A DNA stretch of 64,000 nt from Acidaminococcus massiliensis (GCF_900095825.1 NZ_LT608315.1:386318-450317), one strand, 5' to 3'; numbered from the stretch's first letter, positions 1-8,765 are shown. Made by a program: numbers and translations. The notes: generated from the letters alone by a model not told the origin.

Positions 1-758
1 GGGATGCGGCCCAGGTGGCGGAGACCTGCCTGAAGAAATATCCGGATCTGGACCTGTTCGCCCTGATCCCCAACTACAAAGGAGCAGAGAACGCCCGGAA
101 AGTGGGTATGAAGAAGGTCACCAACGTGATTTCCCTCAGCGAATCCCACAACAAGGCCAACATCAACCGGACAAGAGACGAATCCTTCGAAGGGCTGGAA
201 AAAATCGTGAAGGATTTCTCAAAGGACATGGAAGTATGCCTGGATGTGGCTACCGCTTTCGGCTGTCCCTTCGAAGGGAAGTTCTATGATGTGAAGCCTC
301 TCTTGGCCTTCCTGAAACGGGGCCATGACATGGGGATCCGTTCCTTCACCCTGTGCGATACGGTGGGCCTGGCGGATCCGAAACAGGTCCGGGAATTTGT
401 GAAAGCCTCCCTGGAAGAATTCCCGGATTCCCATTTCGAAGTCCACATCCACGATACCCGGGGCATGGGCCTGGTGAACACCCTGGCGGCTGTGGAAGCC
501 GGCATCAGCGGTGTCCAATCCACCCTGGGCGGCTTAGGGGGCTGCCCCTTTGCACCGGGAGCTTCCGGCAACACGGCTACAGAAGATCTGGTATTGATGT
601 TCAACGAAATGGGCTACGACACAGGCATCGATTTTGCCAAGATCCTGGCCGCAGCCAAGAAAGAACATGCAGAAGTGGAGGGGAACTATTCCGGCCACAA
701 CATCAATATCCAGAACAATACCGGCTGCTGCACACCTCCCCAGCAGCATAACGAATAA
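1..758 (+). CDS. HMG-CoA lyase-like protein (5' truncated by window edge)
   Basis: The reading frame is already open at base 3, so the N-terminus lies outside the window; about 252 residues are visible. The protein is a TIM-barrel lyase of the HMGL-like family. Visible family signatures are the metal-binding HIHDT stretch, followed by GLGGCPFAPGASGN, which carries the active-site Cys of hydroxymethylglutaryl-CoA lyases, and an ATEDLV segment. HMG-CoA lyases split HMG-CoA into acetyl-CoA and acetoacetate; related enzymes act on other 3-hydroxy-3-methyl acyl-CoAs, so the substrate is not proven. The C-terminus ends in NNTGCCTPPQQHNE, a loose tail. A strong hairpin terminator follows 18 bases after the stop. 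Confidence 0.85.
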   Translation, partial: DAAQVAETCLKKYPDLDLFALIPNYKGAENARKVGMKKVTNVISLSESHNKANINRTRDESFEGLEKIVKDFSKDMEVCLDVATAFGCPFEGKFYDVKPLLAFLKRGHDMGIRSFTLCDTVGLADPKQVREFVKASLEEFPDSHFEVHIHDTRGMGLVNTLAAVEAGISGVQSTLGGLGGCPFAPGASGNTATEDLVLMFNEMGYDTGIDFAKILAAAKKEHAEVEGNYSGHNINIQNNTGCCTPPQQHNE

Positions 759-775
759 AACTGTCGGCTTAAAAA

Positions 776-812
776 AAGCTGCTGCGCGTAAAAACCATAC
801 GTGCAGCAGCTT
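776..812 (+). terminator. rho-independent terminator after HMGL-like gene
   Basis: AAGCTGCTGC (776-785) pairs with GCAGCAGCTT (803-812), with CGTA/TACG extending the stem inward, and a T-run follows. It ends the HMGL-like transcript. A-rich sequence on the left side lets it also work for minus-strand transcripts. Confidence 0.85.
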
Positions 813-817
813 TTTTG

Positions 818-1129
818 TCATGCTTCTTTATACAGGCCTGTCTTGATATACATCTCCATAATCTGACTCATAGTAGACAGATCATTCCGATTGGCATCTA
901 CCAGATTGGTAACGCCCAGTTCCGGATGGTTGTGGATATAGGTCACGAATTTATCCACTCTTGCCCGCAGGGGTGCTTCTTGGGCATTCTTTGCCTCTTT
1001 CTGCTGATTCCGGATTTCATTCGCCTTCCGGAAATATCCGTAGAACCGATCCTAATCGATGGCATAGGCCTTTATTACATTTGCAGATGTAAAATAGCGT
1101 GTTTTGTATGATAAATTCACTTTTCTAGG
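818..1129 (-). pseudogene. decayed reverse-strand gene, unidentified
   Basis: On the minus strand a coding-like frame runs from about 1129 to a TGA at 818-820, interrupted by a TAG at 1052-1054. After the stop codon it encodes DRFYGYFRKANEIR..., then a basic helical segment, ending ...MEMYIKTGLYKEA. Upstream of the TAG the same frame continues (FTSANVIKAYAID). Residue composition is protein-like, unlike the hydrophobic plus-strand frame over the same bases. I see no start codon with a ribosome-binding site and the upstream part dissolves into AT-rich sequence. I do not recognise the family; it is probably the remnant of a transferred gene. Confidence 0.45.
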
Positions 1130-1206
1130 AAAACAGGATATATGTCTTTATAATAAATATACAAATACTAATTATTTATTCTTTATATTACATTTTTCTT
1201 TTTATA

Positions 1207-1235
1207 TTGTCAATGATTCAGTAAAGTGCTACAAT
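1207..1235 (+). promoter_or_regulatory. promoter of the cupin gene
   Basis: TTGTCA (1207-1212), 17-base spacer, TACAAT (1230-1235) preceded by TGC (extended -10). Both boxes match consensus at 5 of 6 positions. The start codon lies 42 bases downstream. Confidence 0.8.
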
Positions 1236-1277
1236 AAAATTGCATTGAATTTAAAATTTTCAGAGGAGTTGATTGCC

Positions 1278-1781
1278 ATGGAATTGAAAAAATGGGCTGT
1301 GCTTCTAGCTTTGGGTGCCACTTTGGCAGCTGGAACGGCTTTTGCTGCAGGTTCTCCAGATTCTCCCTTCAAGCCGGATGAACAGGTCTACCCCAAAGAG
1401 GAGCTGTTCACCTTCGATAAACAGGATGTAGCCAAAGGAAAAGGTACAGCTTATGGGAAGTTTGCCTTTGCCCGGGATAAAGCAGCCCCGGATTCCGCCA
1501 TCAAGGAAATCTGCTACCTGACTTTGGAAAAAGGTTCTTCCATCGGCTGCCACAAACATGGTTTCAATGAAGACGCCTATATCATCATTTCCGGGGAAGG
1601 GATCTTTACCGACGGCACAGGGAAAGAAACCCCGGTAAAGGCAGGAGATGTGACCATTGCCCGTCCTGGACAATTCCACGGCCTGCGCAACGAAAAGGAA
1701 ACTCCTCTGGTCTTCCTGGATGTCATCGCCCAGAATGACACCTATCTGAAGGACCATCCGGAAGCAGCACCGAAGAAATAG
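1278..1781 (+). CDS. secreted cupin-domain protein
   Basis: A 167-residue exported single-domain cupin. The start at 1278 is chosen because AGGAG lies 9 bases upstream and the protein then opens with a clear Sec signal peptide (MELKKWAVLLALGATLAAGTAFA, cleavage after AFA). Both cupin motifs are complete: motif 1 as G-SSIGC-HKH-GFNE...G and motif 2 as GDVTIARPGQFHGLRN, giving three His and one Glu for a metal ion. Function cannot be told from the fold: small cupins include isomerases, dioxygenases and sugar- or acid-binding proteins. It is monocistronic, with its own promoter and terminator, and is not physically linked to a pathway. Confidence 0.85.
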   Translation: MELKKWAVLLALGATLAAGTAFAAGSPDSPFKPDEQVYPKEELFTFDKQDVAKGKGTAYGKFAFARDKAAPDSAIKEICYLTLEKGSSIGCHKHGFNEDAYIIISGEGIFTDGTGKETPVKAGDVTIARPGQFHGLRNEKETPLVFLDVIAQNDTYLKDHPEAAPKK

Positions 1782-1860
1782 TCCGGCCGTCCACAGTTCC
1801 CTGGGATTGCAAGAGAGGGATAGGGTCAGCCGTATATGTCAACCTACCAAAACAGAATAG

Positions 1861-1890
1861 AAAAACCCGGTGCTGCAACACCGGGTTTTT
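1861..1890 (+). terminator. terminator after cupin gene
   Basis: AAAAACCCGGTG pairs with CACCGGGTTTTT around a short loop; a perfect stem ending in a T-run. Confidence 0.85.
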
Positions 1891-1938
1891 CTTTGTGTCA
1901 GATGAACACATTCTTTCGTTTCGCCTGCCAACTGCAAA

Positions 1939-1972
1939 AATACCCTTGCGGTCTTCCAACCGCAAGGGTATT
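1939..1972 (-). terminator. terminator downstream of tRNA-Ala
   Basis: AATACCCTTGCGGT (1939-1952) and ACCGCAAGGGTATT (1959-1972) form a 14-bp perfect stem. On the minus strand it is followed by a T-run, 12 bases after the tRNA 3' end. It separates the tRNA from the convergent cupin transcript. Confidence 0.85.
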
Positions 1973-1983
1973 GGTTTTTCATT

Positions 1984-2059
<76 letters not shown>

Positions 2060-2072
2060 AAACGACTTCTTA

Positions 2073-2101
2073 AGTATACCTCAAAGAAAAGTCCTTGTCA
2101 A
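2073..2101 (-). promoter_or_regulatory. tRNA-Ala promoter
   Basis: On the minus strand: TTGACA (2096-2101), exactly 17 bases, TATACT (2073-2078), placed 14 bases before the tRNA 5' end. It begins about 10 bases after the cvfB stop codon, so cvfB transcripts may read into the tRNA; no hairpin separates them. Confidence 0.9.
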
Positions 2102-2110
2102 CGACTTTTT

Positions 2111-3007
2111 TTATTTTTTGACCAAACTCGTCCACCCGTTTTCCTGGGTGATCTTCCCTTCTTTCATCAGCCGTCCCAAGGCCCGTTTGAAAGCGGCCTT
2201 GGAAATGCCGAAGGCGTCCTTGATGATTTCCGGAGGGGTGGCATCGCTGTAGGGCATGGTGCCCTGGCGCTTTTCCAGAAGGGCCAGGATACGTTCGCTG
2301 TCGGTGACCATGGCTTTTTCCTTCACTTCCCGGAGGGACAGATCCACCCGGCCGTCTTCCCGGACAAAGGTAACCCGTCCAGTGACTTTCTGGCCGAAAT
2401 CCAGCCGTCCTCCAGGGACTTCGCTCCGGTGGATGAAGGCCAGATACCGCTGGGTGGTCAAAAGGAAGAACCCTTCCGGCAGGATGTTGTAGACGGTGCC
2501 AGTGAGTTCGTCCCCCACCTTCACATCTTTGGCCGGCACGGAAGCCCGGACCATATCCTCTTCCACCCGCATGGTCACCGCCTGGCGGCCGCTTTTATCC
2601 CGGTAGAGCTTCACCCACACCAGCTGCCCCGGAGACACATGGCCCCGCATTTCGCTGTAAGGCAGGAAGATTCCCCGTTCAGCGCCGATATCCACGAAAC
2701 CGCCCTGCCGGGTCACGGACAGGACCTTCACATATCCCAGTTGCCCTTCCCGCATCTTGGGGAGCTTCATGCTGGCGGTCATCCGTCCTTTGGCATCCAA
2801 GTACAGGTAGACCTTCACTTTGTCCCCTGCCTTCACCGGACTGGTCTGCTGGTGCTGGTGGAGCAGGATGTCATCGGAAGTATTGCCGGTGCCCGCGTCC
2901 AGGAAAGCGCCCACTTCCCCTACCCGGCCCACGGTCATCTCGCACACATCTCCCACCCGGTACCGGCCCACGGTCTTAACGGTCACCGGTCCATGTTCTT
3001 TCCTCAT
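2111..3007 (-). CDS. cvfB: S1-domain RNA-binding protein, CvfB family
   Basis: A 298-residue cytoplasmic protein of the CvfB type: several S1-like OB folds (one around residues 60-130 with GYVKV...GGFVDIG, another around 150-215) and a C-terminal winged helix (about 230-298, APPEIIKDAFGISKAAFKRALGRLMKEGKI). CvfB of staphylococci binds RNA and affects virulence-gene expression; here a general RNA-related role is inferred. The start at 3007 makes an ATGA overlap with the rsfS stop, the usual sign of translational coupling. It is the last gene of the nadD-yqeK-LCP-rsfS-cvfB string. Confidence 0.85.
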   Translation of the reverse strand: MRKEHGPVTVKTVGRYRVGDVCEMTVGRVGEVGAFLDAGTGNTSDDILLHQHQQTSPVKAGDKVKVYLYLDAKGRMTASMKLPKMREGQLGYVKVLSVTRQGGFVDIGAERGIFLPYSEMRGHVSPGQLVWVKLYRDKSGRQAVTMRVEEDMVRASVPAKDVKVGDELTGTVYNILPEGFFLLTTQRYLAFIHRSEVPGGRLDFGQKVTGRVTFVREDGRVDLSLREVKEKAMVTDSERILALLEKRQGTMPYSDATPPEIIKDAFGISKAAFKRALGRLMKEGKITQENGWTSLVKK

Positions 3008-3357
3008 GCTTCCGTCTCCGTATAGCTTTCGCTGGGTGCGTCCGCCCACAGCTGTTCCAAGTTGTAGAAATTCCGCTGGGATTCCTGGAACACATGGGCC
3101 ACACAGTCGCCGTAATCCAGGAGCACCCAGTTCCCTTCGCTGTAGCCCTCCTTATGGGCCGGCAGCTTCCCTTCCTGGGCCAGTTTATCTTCGATGCCGT
3201 CGGCGATGGCCCGCACCTGGGTGGTGCTGGGAGCCGAGCAGATCATGAAGTAGTCGGTCACGGAAGAAAGCCCTTCCATGTTCAGCAGCAGGATATCCCG
3301 TGCTTTTTTGTCGGCAGCAGCCGCTGCAATCTTGTTGGCCAGTTCTTTTCCGGTCAT
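3004..3357 (-). CDS. rsfS: ribosomal silencing factor RsfS
   Basis: A 117-residue protein of the Iojap/RsfS family, which binds ribosomal protein L14 and blocks 30S-50S joining when nutrients are short. Family signatures visible are the ITDYF-like segment (SVTDYFMICSA), STTQVRAIADGIEDKL, EGYSEGNWVLLDYGDCVAHVF and a final Y-L-E-Q-LW. The start at 3357 sits 6 bases from AAGGAAGG; a second ATG at 3363 touches that site and is less likely. Its position next to nadD, yqeK and an LCP gene is the common Firmicute arrangement. Confidence 0.95.
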   Translation of the reverse strand: MTGKELANKIAAAAADKKARDILLLNMEGLSSVTDYFMICSAPSTTQVRAIADGIEDKLAQEGKLPAHKEGYSEGNWVLLDYGDCVAHVFQESQRNFYNLEQLWADAPSESYTETEA

Positions 3358-3413
3358 TTTCATCCTTCCTTTCCTAAAAACTTTCTATTTCGTTCCACTG
3401 AACGTCCTTTGGT

Positions 3414-4391
3414 TCAAATACTGGGGATCCGCTTGTGGGGGATCTTCAGCTCATCCAGGGTAGCTGCAATCTTGGAGGGGGTGGTGACCCAGTAGCTGAC
3501 GCCGCCGATGTCCCCGAAATCCCCTTTCAGGCTGGCGCTCTTCACGCCGCCTTCACCGAACAGCCGCAGGCAGTTGGCTGCCTTCACCATCTGGAGGAAG
3601 TCCATATCCGTCTTCACATAATCGGTGGCGGTACCGATGATCATGGGCAGTTTCACCATATTCCCCACGGTAAAGGCCTGTTTGGCCAAAGCCTTCATGA
3701 ATTTCTGCTGCCGTTCCACCCGGCCGATATCCCCCATCTCATCATGGCGGAACCGGACGTACTCCCCGGCTTTTTCCCCGTTCAGATGCTGTTTGCCTTT
3801 TTTCAGGTGGATCTTCAGATCCGCATAGGGGTCTTCATAATCCATGTCCTGTTCCACATCCAGGTCCACGCCGCCCAGCATATCTACCACTTTGATGAAG
3901 CCCTGCCAGTCCACCTGCATGTAATGGTTCACTGGCACCTGGAGCAGATTGGCCACGGTCCGTTTGGCTAGGTTCACACCTCCGTAGGCATAGGCCGCAT
4001 TGATCTTGTCATGGCCCCGCCGGCCGGGGATGGTCACCCGGGTATCCCGGGGCAGGCTCAGGACGGAAACCTGGCTGTTTTCCGGGTCGAAGCTCACCAG
4101 CAGCATGGCATCGGTCCGTTTGGGCGTATCCTTGCCGAAATCCTCGCTGTCCCCGTCATCGGTCCCCAGGAGCAGCACATTGATCCGGTTGGAAAAGCCT
4201 TCCGTAGTGAGGCTCTCCTGCTTGGTTTCGGCCACCTGGGACCGGGGCCGGAAGAAGCGGTTGTAGATCCGCATGCCGGCCGCAAAACAGCTGGCCATGA
4301 GGAAAAAGATCAGGACCAGGGAAAAGAACACTCTCCCTTTCCGCAGCCGTTTCTTGTAGCGCCGGGTCCCGGTTTTCTTTTGGTCTGTCAT
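3414..4391 (-). CDS. LytR-CpsA-Psr (LCP) family cell-wall polymer transferase
   Basis: A 325-residue type II membrane protein. It has a basic N-terminal tail, one membrane segment (about residues 20-43) and an extracytoplasmic LCP domain (about 70-255). LCP enzymes move undecaprenyl-phosphate-linked glycopolymers onto peptidoglycan or proteins. Conserved parts seen are RTDAMLLVSFDP, LSLPRDTRV, KINAAYAYGG, the GGVDLDV strand and the RFRH-x10-RVERQQ region, which supply the Asp and Arg residues that bind the lipid pyrophosphate. The acceptor polymer cannot be told. It lies 12 bases after yqeK within the same minus-strand string. Confidence 0.92.
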   Translation of the reverse strand: MTDQKKTGTRRYKKRLRKGRVFFSLVLIFFLMASCFAAGMRIYNRFFRPRSQVAETKQESLTTEGFSNRINVLLLGTDDGDSEDFGKDTPKRTDAMLLVSFDPENSQVSVLSLPRDTRVTIPGRRGHDKINAAYAYGGVNLAKRTVANLLQVPVNHYMQVDWQGFIKVVDMLGGVDLDVEQDMDYEDPYADLKIHLKKGKQHLNGEKAGEYVRFRHDEMGDIGRVERQQKFMKALAKQAFTVGNMVKLPMIIGTATDYVKTDMDFLQMVKAANCLRLFGEGGVKSASLKGDFGDIGGVSYWVTTPSKIAATLDELKIPHKRIPSI

Positions 4392-4403
4392 TTTCTGCTC
4401 CTG

Positions 4404-4988
4404 TCAGTTCTGGTTCTCTTTCTGTTTCAGGGTAAGTTCATTGTAGCCGGCCAGGCAGTCGGGATGGATCAAAAGGCCCTGGCTCAGGAGGTAGCTCATG
4501 GTATGGATATATGCCTTCCGCATGCCGTTTTCCAGTCCCTTCTCCACTTCTGCCCGCATGGTATCCACCCCGGGGAAATCCCGGTTGGGTTCCACCAGGT
4601 CCGCCAGGTAGATGACCATATCCAGGGGACTCATATGGGCCGCTCCGGTGGTGTGCCGGCGGATGCTGGAGAGGATTTCCGGATCCGTGACACCGAATTC
4701 ATGCTGGGCATAATAGACTCCCAATTTGGCATGGATCAGGATGGGCTGGTGCTTTTCGATTTCGTCCAACGGGATGCCCAGTTCCGCTGCTTTGGCGATG
4801 AATTCCTTTGTAGAGATCTGCCGACCGCTGTCGTGGAGCAGGCCTGCAATGGCCGCCTTCTTTTCATCCACCCCGTACCGGCGGGCCAGTTCTACGGCCG
4901 TTTCGCTGACGGCCAGGGTATGACGGAAGCGTTTTGCCGGCAGTTCCTTTTCCAGCCGGGCTTTCATTTCCTTGATTTCCATGTGCAT
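4404..4988 (-). CDS. yqeK: YqeK-family HD hydrolase (probable diadenosine tetraphosphatase)
   Basis: A 194-residue HD-domain protein. YqeK proteins hydrolyse Ap4A symmetrically to two ADP. The metal and phosphate ligands are present: RHTLAVSE, LLHDSGR (the HD pair), a later HAKLG, RRHTTG and YLADLVEPNRDF. The usual length is about 190 residues. The start at 4988 has GGGAGG 4 bases upstream; the ATG at 4982 is an alternative 10 bases away. It follows nadD closely, as in most Firmicutes. Confidence 0.92.
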   Translation of the reverse strand: MHMEIKEMKARLEKELPAKRFRHTLAVSETAVELARRYGVDEKKAAIAGLLHDSGRQISTKEFIAKAAELGIPLDEIEKHQPILIHAKLGVYYAQHEFGVTDPEILSSIRRHTTGAAHMSPLDMVIYLADLVEPNRDFPGVDTMRAEVEKGLENGMRKAYIHTMSYLLSQGLLIHPDCLAGYNELTLKQKENQN

Positions 4989-5017
4989 TTTCCCTCCCAA
5001 GAAAAAACAGAGAGCCC

Positions 5018-5629
5018 CTACTGACGGTAGAGGTCTCTCTGTTCGATGTATTCCGCTACTGCCTTGGGTACCATCGTGTCAACAGGTTCGCCCTTCCGGA
5101 TCCGTTCCCGGATCTCTGTGGAAGAGAGGTCCAGTTCCGGCGTATCCACCCAGACCAGGTTCCGAAGTCCCTGCCGGACCAGATCTTCACTGACTTTCTC
5201 CTTCTGGGGGGCGAACCCGGGACGGGCGGCCGCCGCAAAAGTGGCATAGTGCATAGCCTCCCGGATGTTGTGCCAGGTGGGCAGCTGTTCTGCTGAATCG
5301 GCTCCGATGATAAAGTACAGGTCGTAGAACCGATGCCATCTCCGGTGGAGCTGCCGGAGGGTATCGCAGGTATAGGACACCCCGCCCCGTTCCAGTTCCA
5401 TAGCAGAAACCGTATACCGGGGATCCTCTGCAGCCGCCAGGATGGTCATGGCCAGCCGGTCGGCGGAGGGAGAACAGTGCCAGCCCTGTTTGTGGGGCGG
5501 GATATAGTCCGGGATGAACAGGATCCTGTCCAGGCCCAGCTGTTCCTGCATGGCACGGGCGATCATCAGATGACCGTTGTGGATGGGATCGAAGGTCCCC
5601 CCAAAGATGCCCAGGCGCTGACGGCCCAT
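5018..5629 (-). CDS. nadD: nicotinate-nucleotide adenylyltransferase NadD
   Basis: A 203-residue enzyme that makes deamido-NAD from nicotinate mononucleotide and ATP in NAD synthesis. The N-terminal GIFGGTFDPIHNGHL carries the T/HxGH nucleotidyltransferase signature, and the C-terminal SSTEIRERIRKG is the second ATP-binding motif. The start at 5629 is preceded by GGAGG. The frame is open further upstream (to 5734) but that extension has no ribosome-binding site and is not part of the family. It is the first gene of a five-gene minus-strand string ending with cvfB. Confidence 0.96.
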   Translation of the reverse strand: MGRQRLGIFGGTFDPIHNGHLMIARAMQEQLGLDRILFIPDYIPPHKQGWHCSPSADRLAMTILAAAEDPRYTVSAMELERGGVSYTCDTLRQLHRRWHRFYDLYFIIGADSAEQLPTWHNIREAMHYATFAAAARPGFAPQKEKVSEDLVRQGLRNLVWVDTPELDLSSTEIRERIRKGEPVDTMVPKAVAEYIEQRDLYRQ

Positions 5630-5746
5630 GGTCCTCCACTCTCCTTTATCATGGTGATACCAGAGTATTATATCAGGGAAAAGAGGCGAAAACAAGAATG
5701 AAGCAGTGACAAATGTATGAAGGGAATGCTGCATGGGCAGCAGTCC

Positions 5747-6526
5747 CTATTCACAAAGCATCCGCTTCCGTTCTTTATAGTACACCAGAGTCAGTCCTGC
5801 TGCGTCGGCGATGGCTTTCCCTTTGGCGAAATCCCGGCCTACGTGTTCCTTGTAATGGGCGTCGCTGCCCAGGGTGGCGTACTTCCCGCCCAATTCCCGG
5901 AACCGTTTGTACAGTTCCAGAAGGGGTGGGATGGTACTGTCATCTCCCAGCCGGCGGGTATTGATCTCCAGGGCCTTGTTTTCCTGGATCAGCAGTTGGA
6001 ATACCCGGTCCCACAGGTCCGGATGGTCTTTGTAATGGAGGTTGGGATCCTCATAGGGCATGTACCGGGAGATGTAGTCGATGTGGCCGTAGGAATCGAA
6101 ATCAGGCTTCCTCTCCAGGCACCGGACGGAGTCTTCCAGATATCGGCGGACGGCCTGGTCCTTGGTGAGCCCTTCATAGGTGGTGGGTTCGTACATATCC
6201 AGCCCGTCGAAGCAGTGCATGGACCCCACCACTTCGTCAAAGGGATGGGCCTGGACCATCTTCCGGTCTTCCTCGATGGCCCTGGGCTGGAGCCCCACTT
6301 CGATGCCCAGGAGCACCCGGCCGCTGCGGAAAGGACCGTCTTTTTTGAAATAGTCGTCGATATCGAACAGGAACATCTCCGGATTGGTGGGATAGTACCG
6401 GTCCCAGTGTTCCGTCAGGATGATCCCGATTCCCTGGGCCTCAGCCGCTGCGGCAGCCTCCTGGATGGTCTGTTCCGCATCACAGGAATAATCCGCATGG
6501 GTATGGGTATCAAACAGCATGGACAT
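5747..6526 (-). CDS. PHP-family histidinol-phosphatase-like phosphoesterase
   Basis: A 259-residue PHP-domain metal-dependent phosphatase. The first metal motif is FDTHTHADYSCD; others are a mid-region H of TEHWD, E of GIEVG, H of GSMHCFD, H of YGHID and the C-terminal GSDAHYKEHVG. This pattern fits HisK-type histidinol phosphatases, which carry out the penultimate histidine step, but no other his gene is near, so PHP phosphatases of other specificity remain possible. It is minus strand, just downstream of ychF with 22 bases between. Confidence 0.8.
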   Translation of the reverse strand: MSMLFDTHTHADYSCDAEQTIQEAAAAAEAQGIGIILTEHWDRYYPTNPEMFLFDIDDYFKKDGPFRSGRVLLGIEVGLQPRAIEEDRKMVQAHPFDEVVGSMHCFDGLDMYEPTTYEGLTKDQAVRRYLEDSVRCLERKPDFDSYGHIDYISRYMPYEDPNLHYKDHPDLWDRVFQLLIQENKALEINTRRLGDDSTIPPLLELYKRFRELGGKYATLGSDAHYKEHVGRDFAKGKAIADAAGLTLVYYKERKRMLCE

Positions 6527-6548
6527 ACACCTCTTCCTTTTCCGTCTA

Positions 6549-7658
6549 TTATACGTTGAAGCGGAATTCCACTACATCCCCATCCTGCATGATATAGTCC
6601 TTGCCTTCCAGGCGCACCAGGCCTTTTTCCTTGGCCGCCTGTTTGGACCCGCACTTCACCAAGTCATCGTAGGAGACGATTTCTGCCCGGATGAAGCCCT
6701 TTTCAAAATCCGTATGGATCTTGCCGGCAGCCTGGGGTGCCGTGGATCCTTGGACGATGGTCCAGGCCCGGGATTCCATTTCCCCGGCGGTGAGGAAAGT
6801 CTGGAGCCCTAGCAGCTTGAACCCGGCTTTGATAAGACGGTCCAGACCAGCCTCGGAAAGGCCTTCCATTTCCAGGTATTCCTTGGCTTCATCCTCCGGC
6901 AGCTCCGCGATTTCTTCTTCCACTTTGGCAGAGATCACGATCACCTGGGCATTTTCTTTGGCAGCGTAGGCTTCCAGAGCCTTTACATAGGAGTTCCCGG
7001 ACCAGTCAGCGGCTTCTTCTTCCGCCACATTGGCCACATAGAGGATGGGTTTGGAGGTGAGGAGATCCAATTCCTTCAGGCCGTCTTTTTCATCGTCGGT
7101 CATATCCACCCGGCGCACCGGGATCCCTTCTCCCAGGGCATCGGAAATCCGCTGGAGCAGCGCAGCCCGGGTGGCCGCTTTCTTGTCCCCGGCCTTGATC
7201 AGCTTCTGGGCCTTTACCAGCTGTTTCTCCACACTTTCCAGGTCTGCCAGGCACAGTTCCGTGTCGATGATCTCCACATCCCGGACCGGGTCGATGGAGC
7301 CTTCCACATGGGTGATGTTCCCGTCTTCGAAACAGCGGACCACTTCTGCGATGGCATCGGTCTGGCGGATGTGGGACAGGAATTTGTTCCCCAGGCCTTC
7401 CCCTTTGGAAGCCCCCTTCACCAGGCCGGCGATGTCCACGAACTTCATGCCCGCCGGCACGATCTTTTTGGAATGGAACATGTCCGCCAGGACTTTCAGC
7501 CGGGCATCGGGCACATCCACCACGCCCACATTGGGCTCTATGGTACAGAAAGGATAGTTGGCCGCTTCGGCCCCTGCTTTGGTGATGGCATTGAACAGGG
7601 TGCTCTTGCCCACGTTGGGCAGGCCCACGATCCCCATTTCCAGATTGGTAGAACTCAT
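6549..7658 (-). CDS. ychF: ribosome-associated ATPase YchF (OLA1 family)
   Basis: A 369-residue Obg-related P-loop protein that hydrolyses ATP rather than GTP. Visible parts: P-loop GLPNVGKSTLFNA (about residues 9-21), DIAGLVKGASKGEGLGN (G3), a non-canonical G4 region (YVANVAEEE), and the C-terminal TGS domain ending in DGDVVEFRFNV. Length matches the family (about 364). The start at 7658 has GGAGAG 8 bases upstream. YchF acts on ribosomes and in oxidative-stress response. Confidence 0.96.
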   Translation of the reverse strand: MSSTNLEMGIVGLPNVGKSTLFNAITKAGAEAANYPFCTIEPNVGVVDVPDARLKVLADMFHSKKIVPAGMKFVDIAGLVKGASKGEGLGNKFLSHIRQTDAIAEVVRCFEDGNITHVEGSIDPVRDVEIIDTELCLADLESVEKQLVKAQKLIKAGDKKAATRAALLQRISDALGEGIPVRRVDMTDDEKDGLKELDLLTSKPILYVANVAEEEAADWSGNSYVKALEAYAAKENAQVIVISAKVEEEIAELPEDEAKEYLEMEGLSEAGLDRLIKAGFKLLGLQTFLTAGEMESRAWTIVQGSTAPQAAGKIHTDFEKGFIRAEIVSYDDLVKCGSKQAAKEKGLVRLEGKDYIMQDGDVVEFRFNV

Positions 7659-7709
7659 ATTGTATCTCTCCTTCATGCAGACTATTGTTTATTATACCAT
7701 ATTCCTGGC

Positions 7710-8765
7710 CTAGTGACCCATCTCCACCACCCGGAACCGGAACTTCCTGCCCCCCTTCAGGTATTTCAGCAGGAACCGCTCTTCTTCCGGGATCCGGCCC
7801 AAGACATCCACCCGCCGGTCTGCCGGCAGTTCCGTAAGGCAGATTTCCAGTTCCCCGGCATACCGTCCGTACCGGGGGTTGTCCAAGGTCACATCTCCGG
7901 CGTGACAGCGGCGGAAGGGGAATTCCGGGATCTCCGCTTCTTTCCACAGGGCCCGGCTGTTGACGGTCCGGATCACTTCTTCCGCTTCATCCGGACGGGT
8001 CTCGTACACATGGCCGGCCAAAATCTTGTACAGAGGCCGCGGTTCCCACACCTGGAGGGTCAGTTCCAACACGTCTCCAGAAAGCCGGGCCAATGCCTCC
8101 AGTTCCTGCCGGTCCGGCCCATCGTCCCCGATATACACCGCATCGGTCCCCAGGGCTGCCAGCTGCCGGGCCGCCAGGGAGACCTCCCGATGCCGGTCCT
8201 GTTCCAGGGTGGGGAGCCCCTCCTCCAGGGGCCCCCGTCTCCCGGCTTGGCTGGCCACAAAAGCACCCACCGGGATCCCCGCCTCATGGAACAGTGTATT
8301 CTGCTGGAGCAGATAGCCCTCCGAAAGGCCGGTATGGGGATGGGGATAGAAATTGTGCAGGGCTTCCACCCGGGAGAAGTCCACCCCTTCCCGAGCCAGT
8401 TCCCGAAGCTGTTCCCTATTCATGGCCGAAGCATTGAGCACCAGTTTCCGCCCTGGATACTTTTGCTGCAGCTCAGCCATGTCCGCCCCGGTAAAACCGT
8501 CATCCAGGCGCAGGGCCGTCAGCTCTTCCGGCACCGGATTCCCCGGCACCAGGTCCCCCACTGTTTCCATATCCCAGGCCCGGGCAGCCCGGAGCAGGGG
8601 CTGCACCGTTTCCCCAAAAGCAGCCGGATCCGTTTCTGGGATGTGGAAGGACAGGAACAGCCGGGAAATCCCCATTTCCGCAGCCGTCCGGAGCTGCTCC
8701 AGATTCTCCTCCAACGAATGCTCCAACCCCGGATACAATGAAATCCCCTTTGCCAAATCAGTCAT
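7710..8765 (-). CDS. mupG: 6-phospho-N-acetylmuramidase MupG (DUF871)
   Basis: A 351-residue DUF871 protein. MupG of staphylococci cleaves MurNAc-6P-GlcNAc to MurNAc-6P and GlcNAc in the cytoplasm. N-terminal TIM barrel features visible are GISLYPG, LFLSFHIPE and LNASAMN; HNFYPHPHTGLS is a typical DUF871 segment; the C-terminal cyclophilin-like part contains DVTLDNPRYGRYAGELEI. The start has GGAGG upstream. It is downstream of murP and murQ, as expected for disaccharide or MurNAc recycling. Confidence 0.9.
   Translation of the reverse strand: MTDLAKGISLYPGLEHSLEENLEQLRTAAEMGISRLFLSFHIPETDPAAFGETVQPLLRAARAWDMETVGDLVPGNPVPEELTALRLDDGFTGADMAELQQKYPGRKLVLNASAMNREQLRELAREGVDFSRVEALHNFYPHPHTGLSEGYLLQQNTLFHEAGIPVGAFVASQAGRRGPLEEGLPTLEQDRHREVSLAARQLAALGTDAVYIGDDGPDRQELEALARLSGDVLELTLQVWEPRPLYKILAGHVYETRPDEAEEVIRTVNSRALWKEAEIPEFPFRRCHAGDVTLDNPRYGRYAGELEICLTELPADRRVDVLGRIPEEERFLLKYLKGGRKFRFRVVEMGH

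Noticed and set aside
815-1111. Plus-strand 98-codon frame rich in hydrophobic residues
   Set aside because: No ribosome-binding site; codon pattern fits the complementary strand, where a degraded gene is visible.
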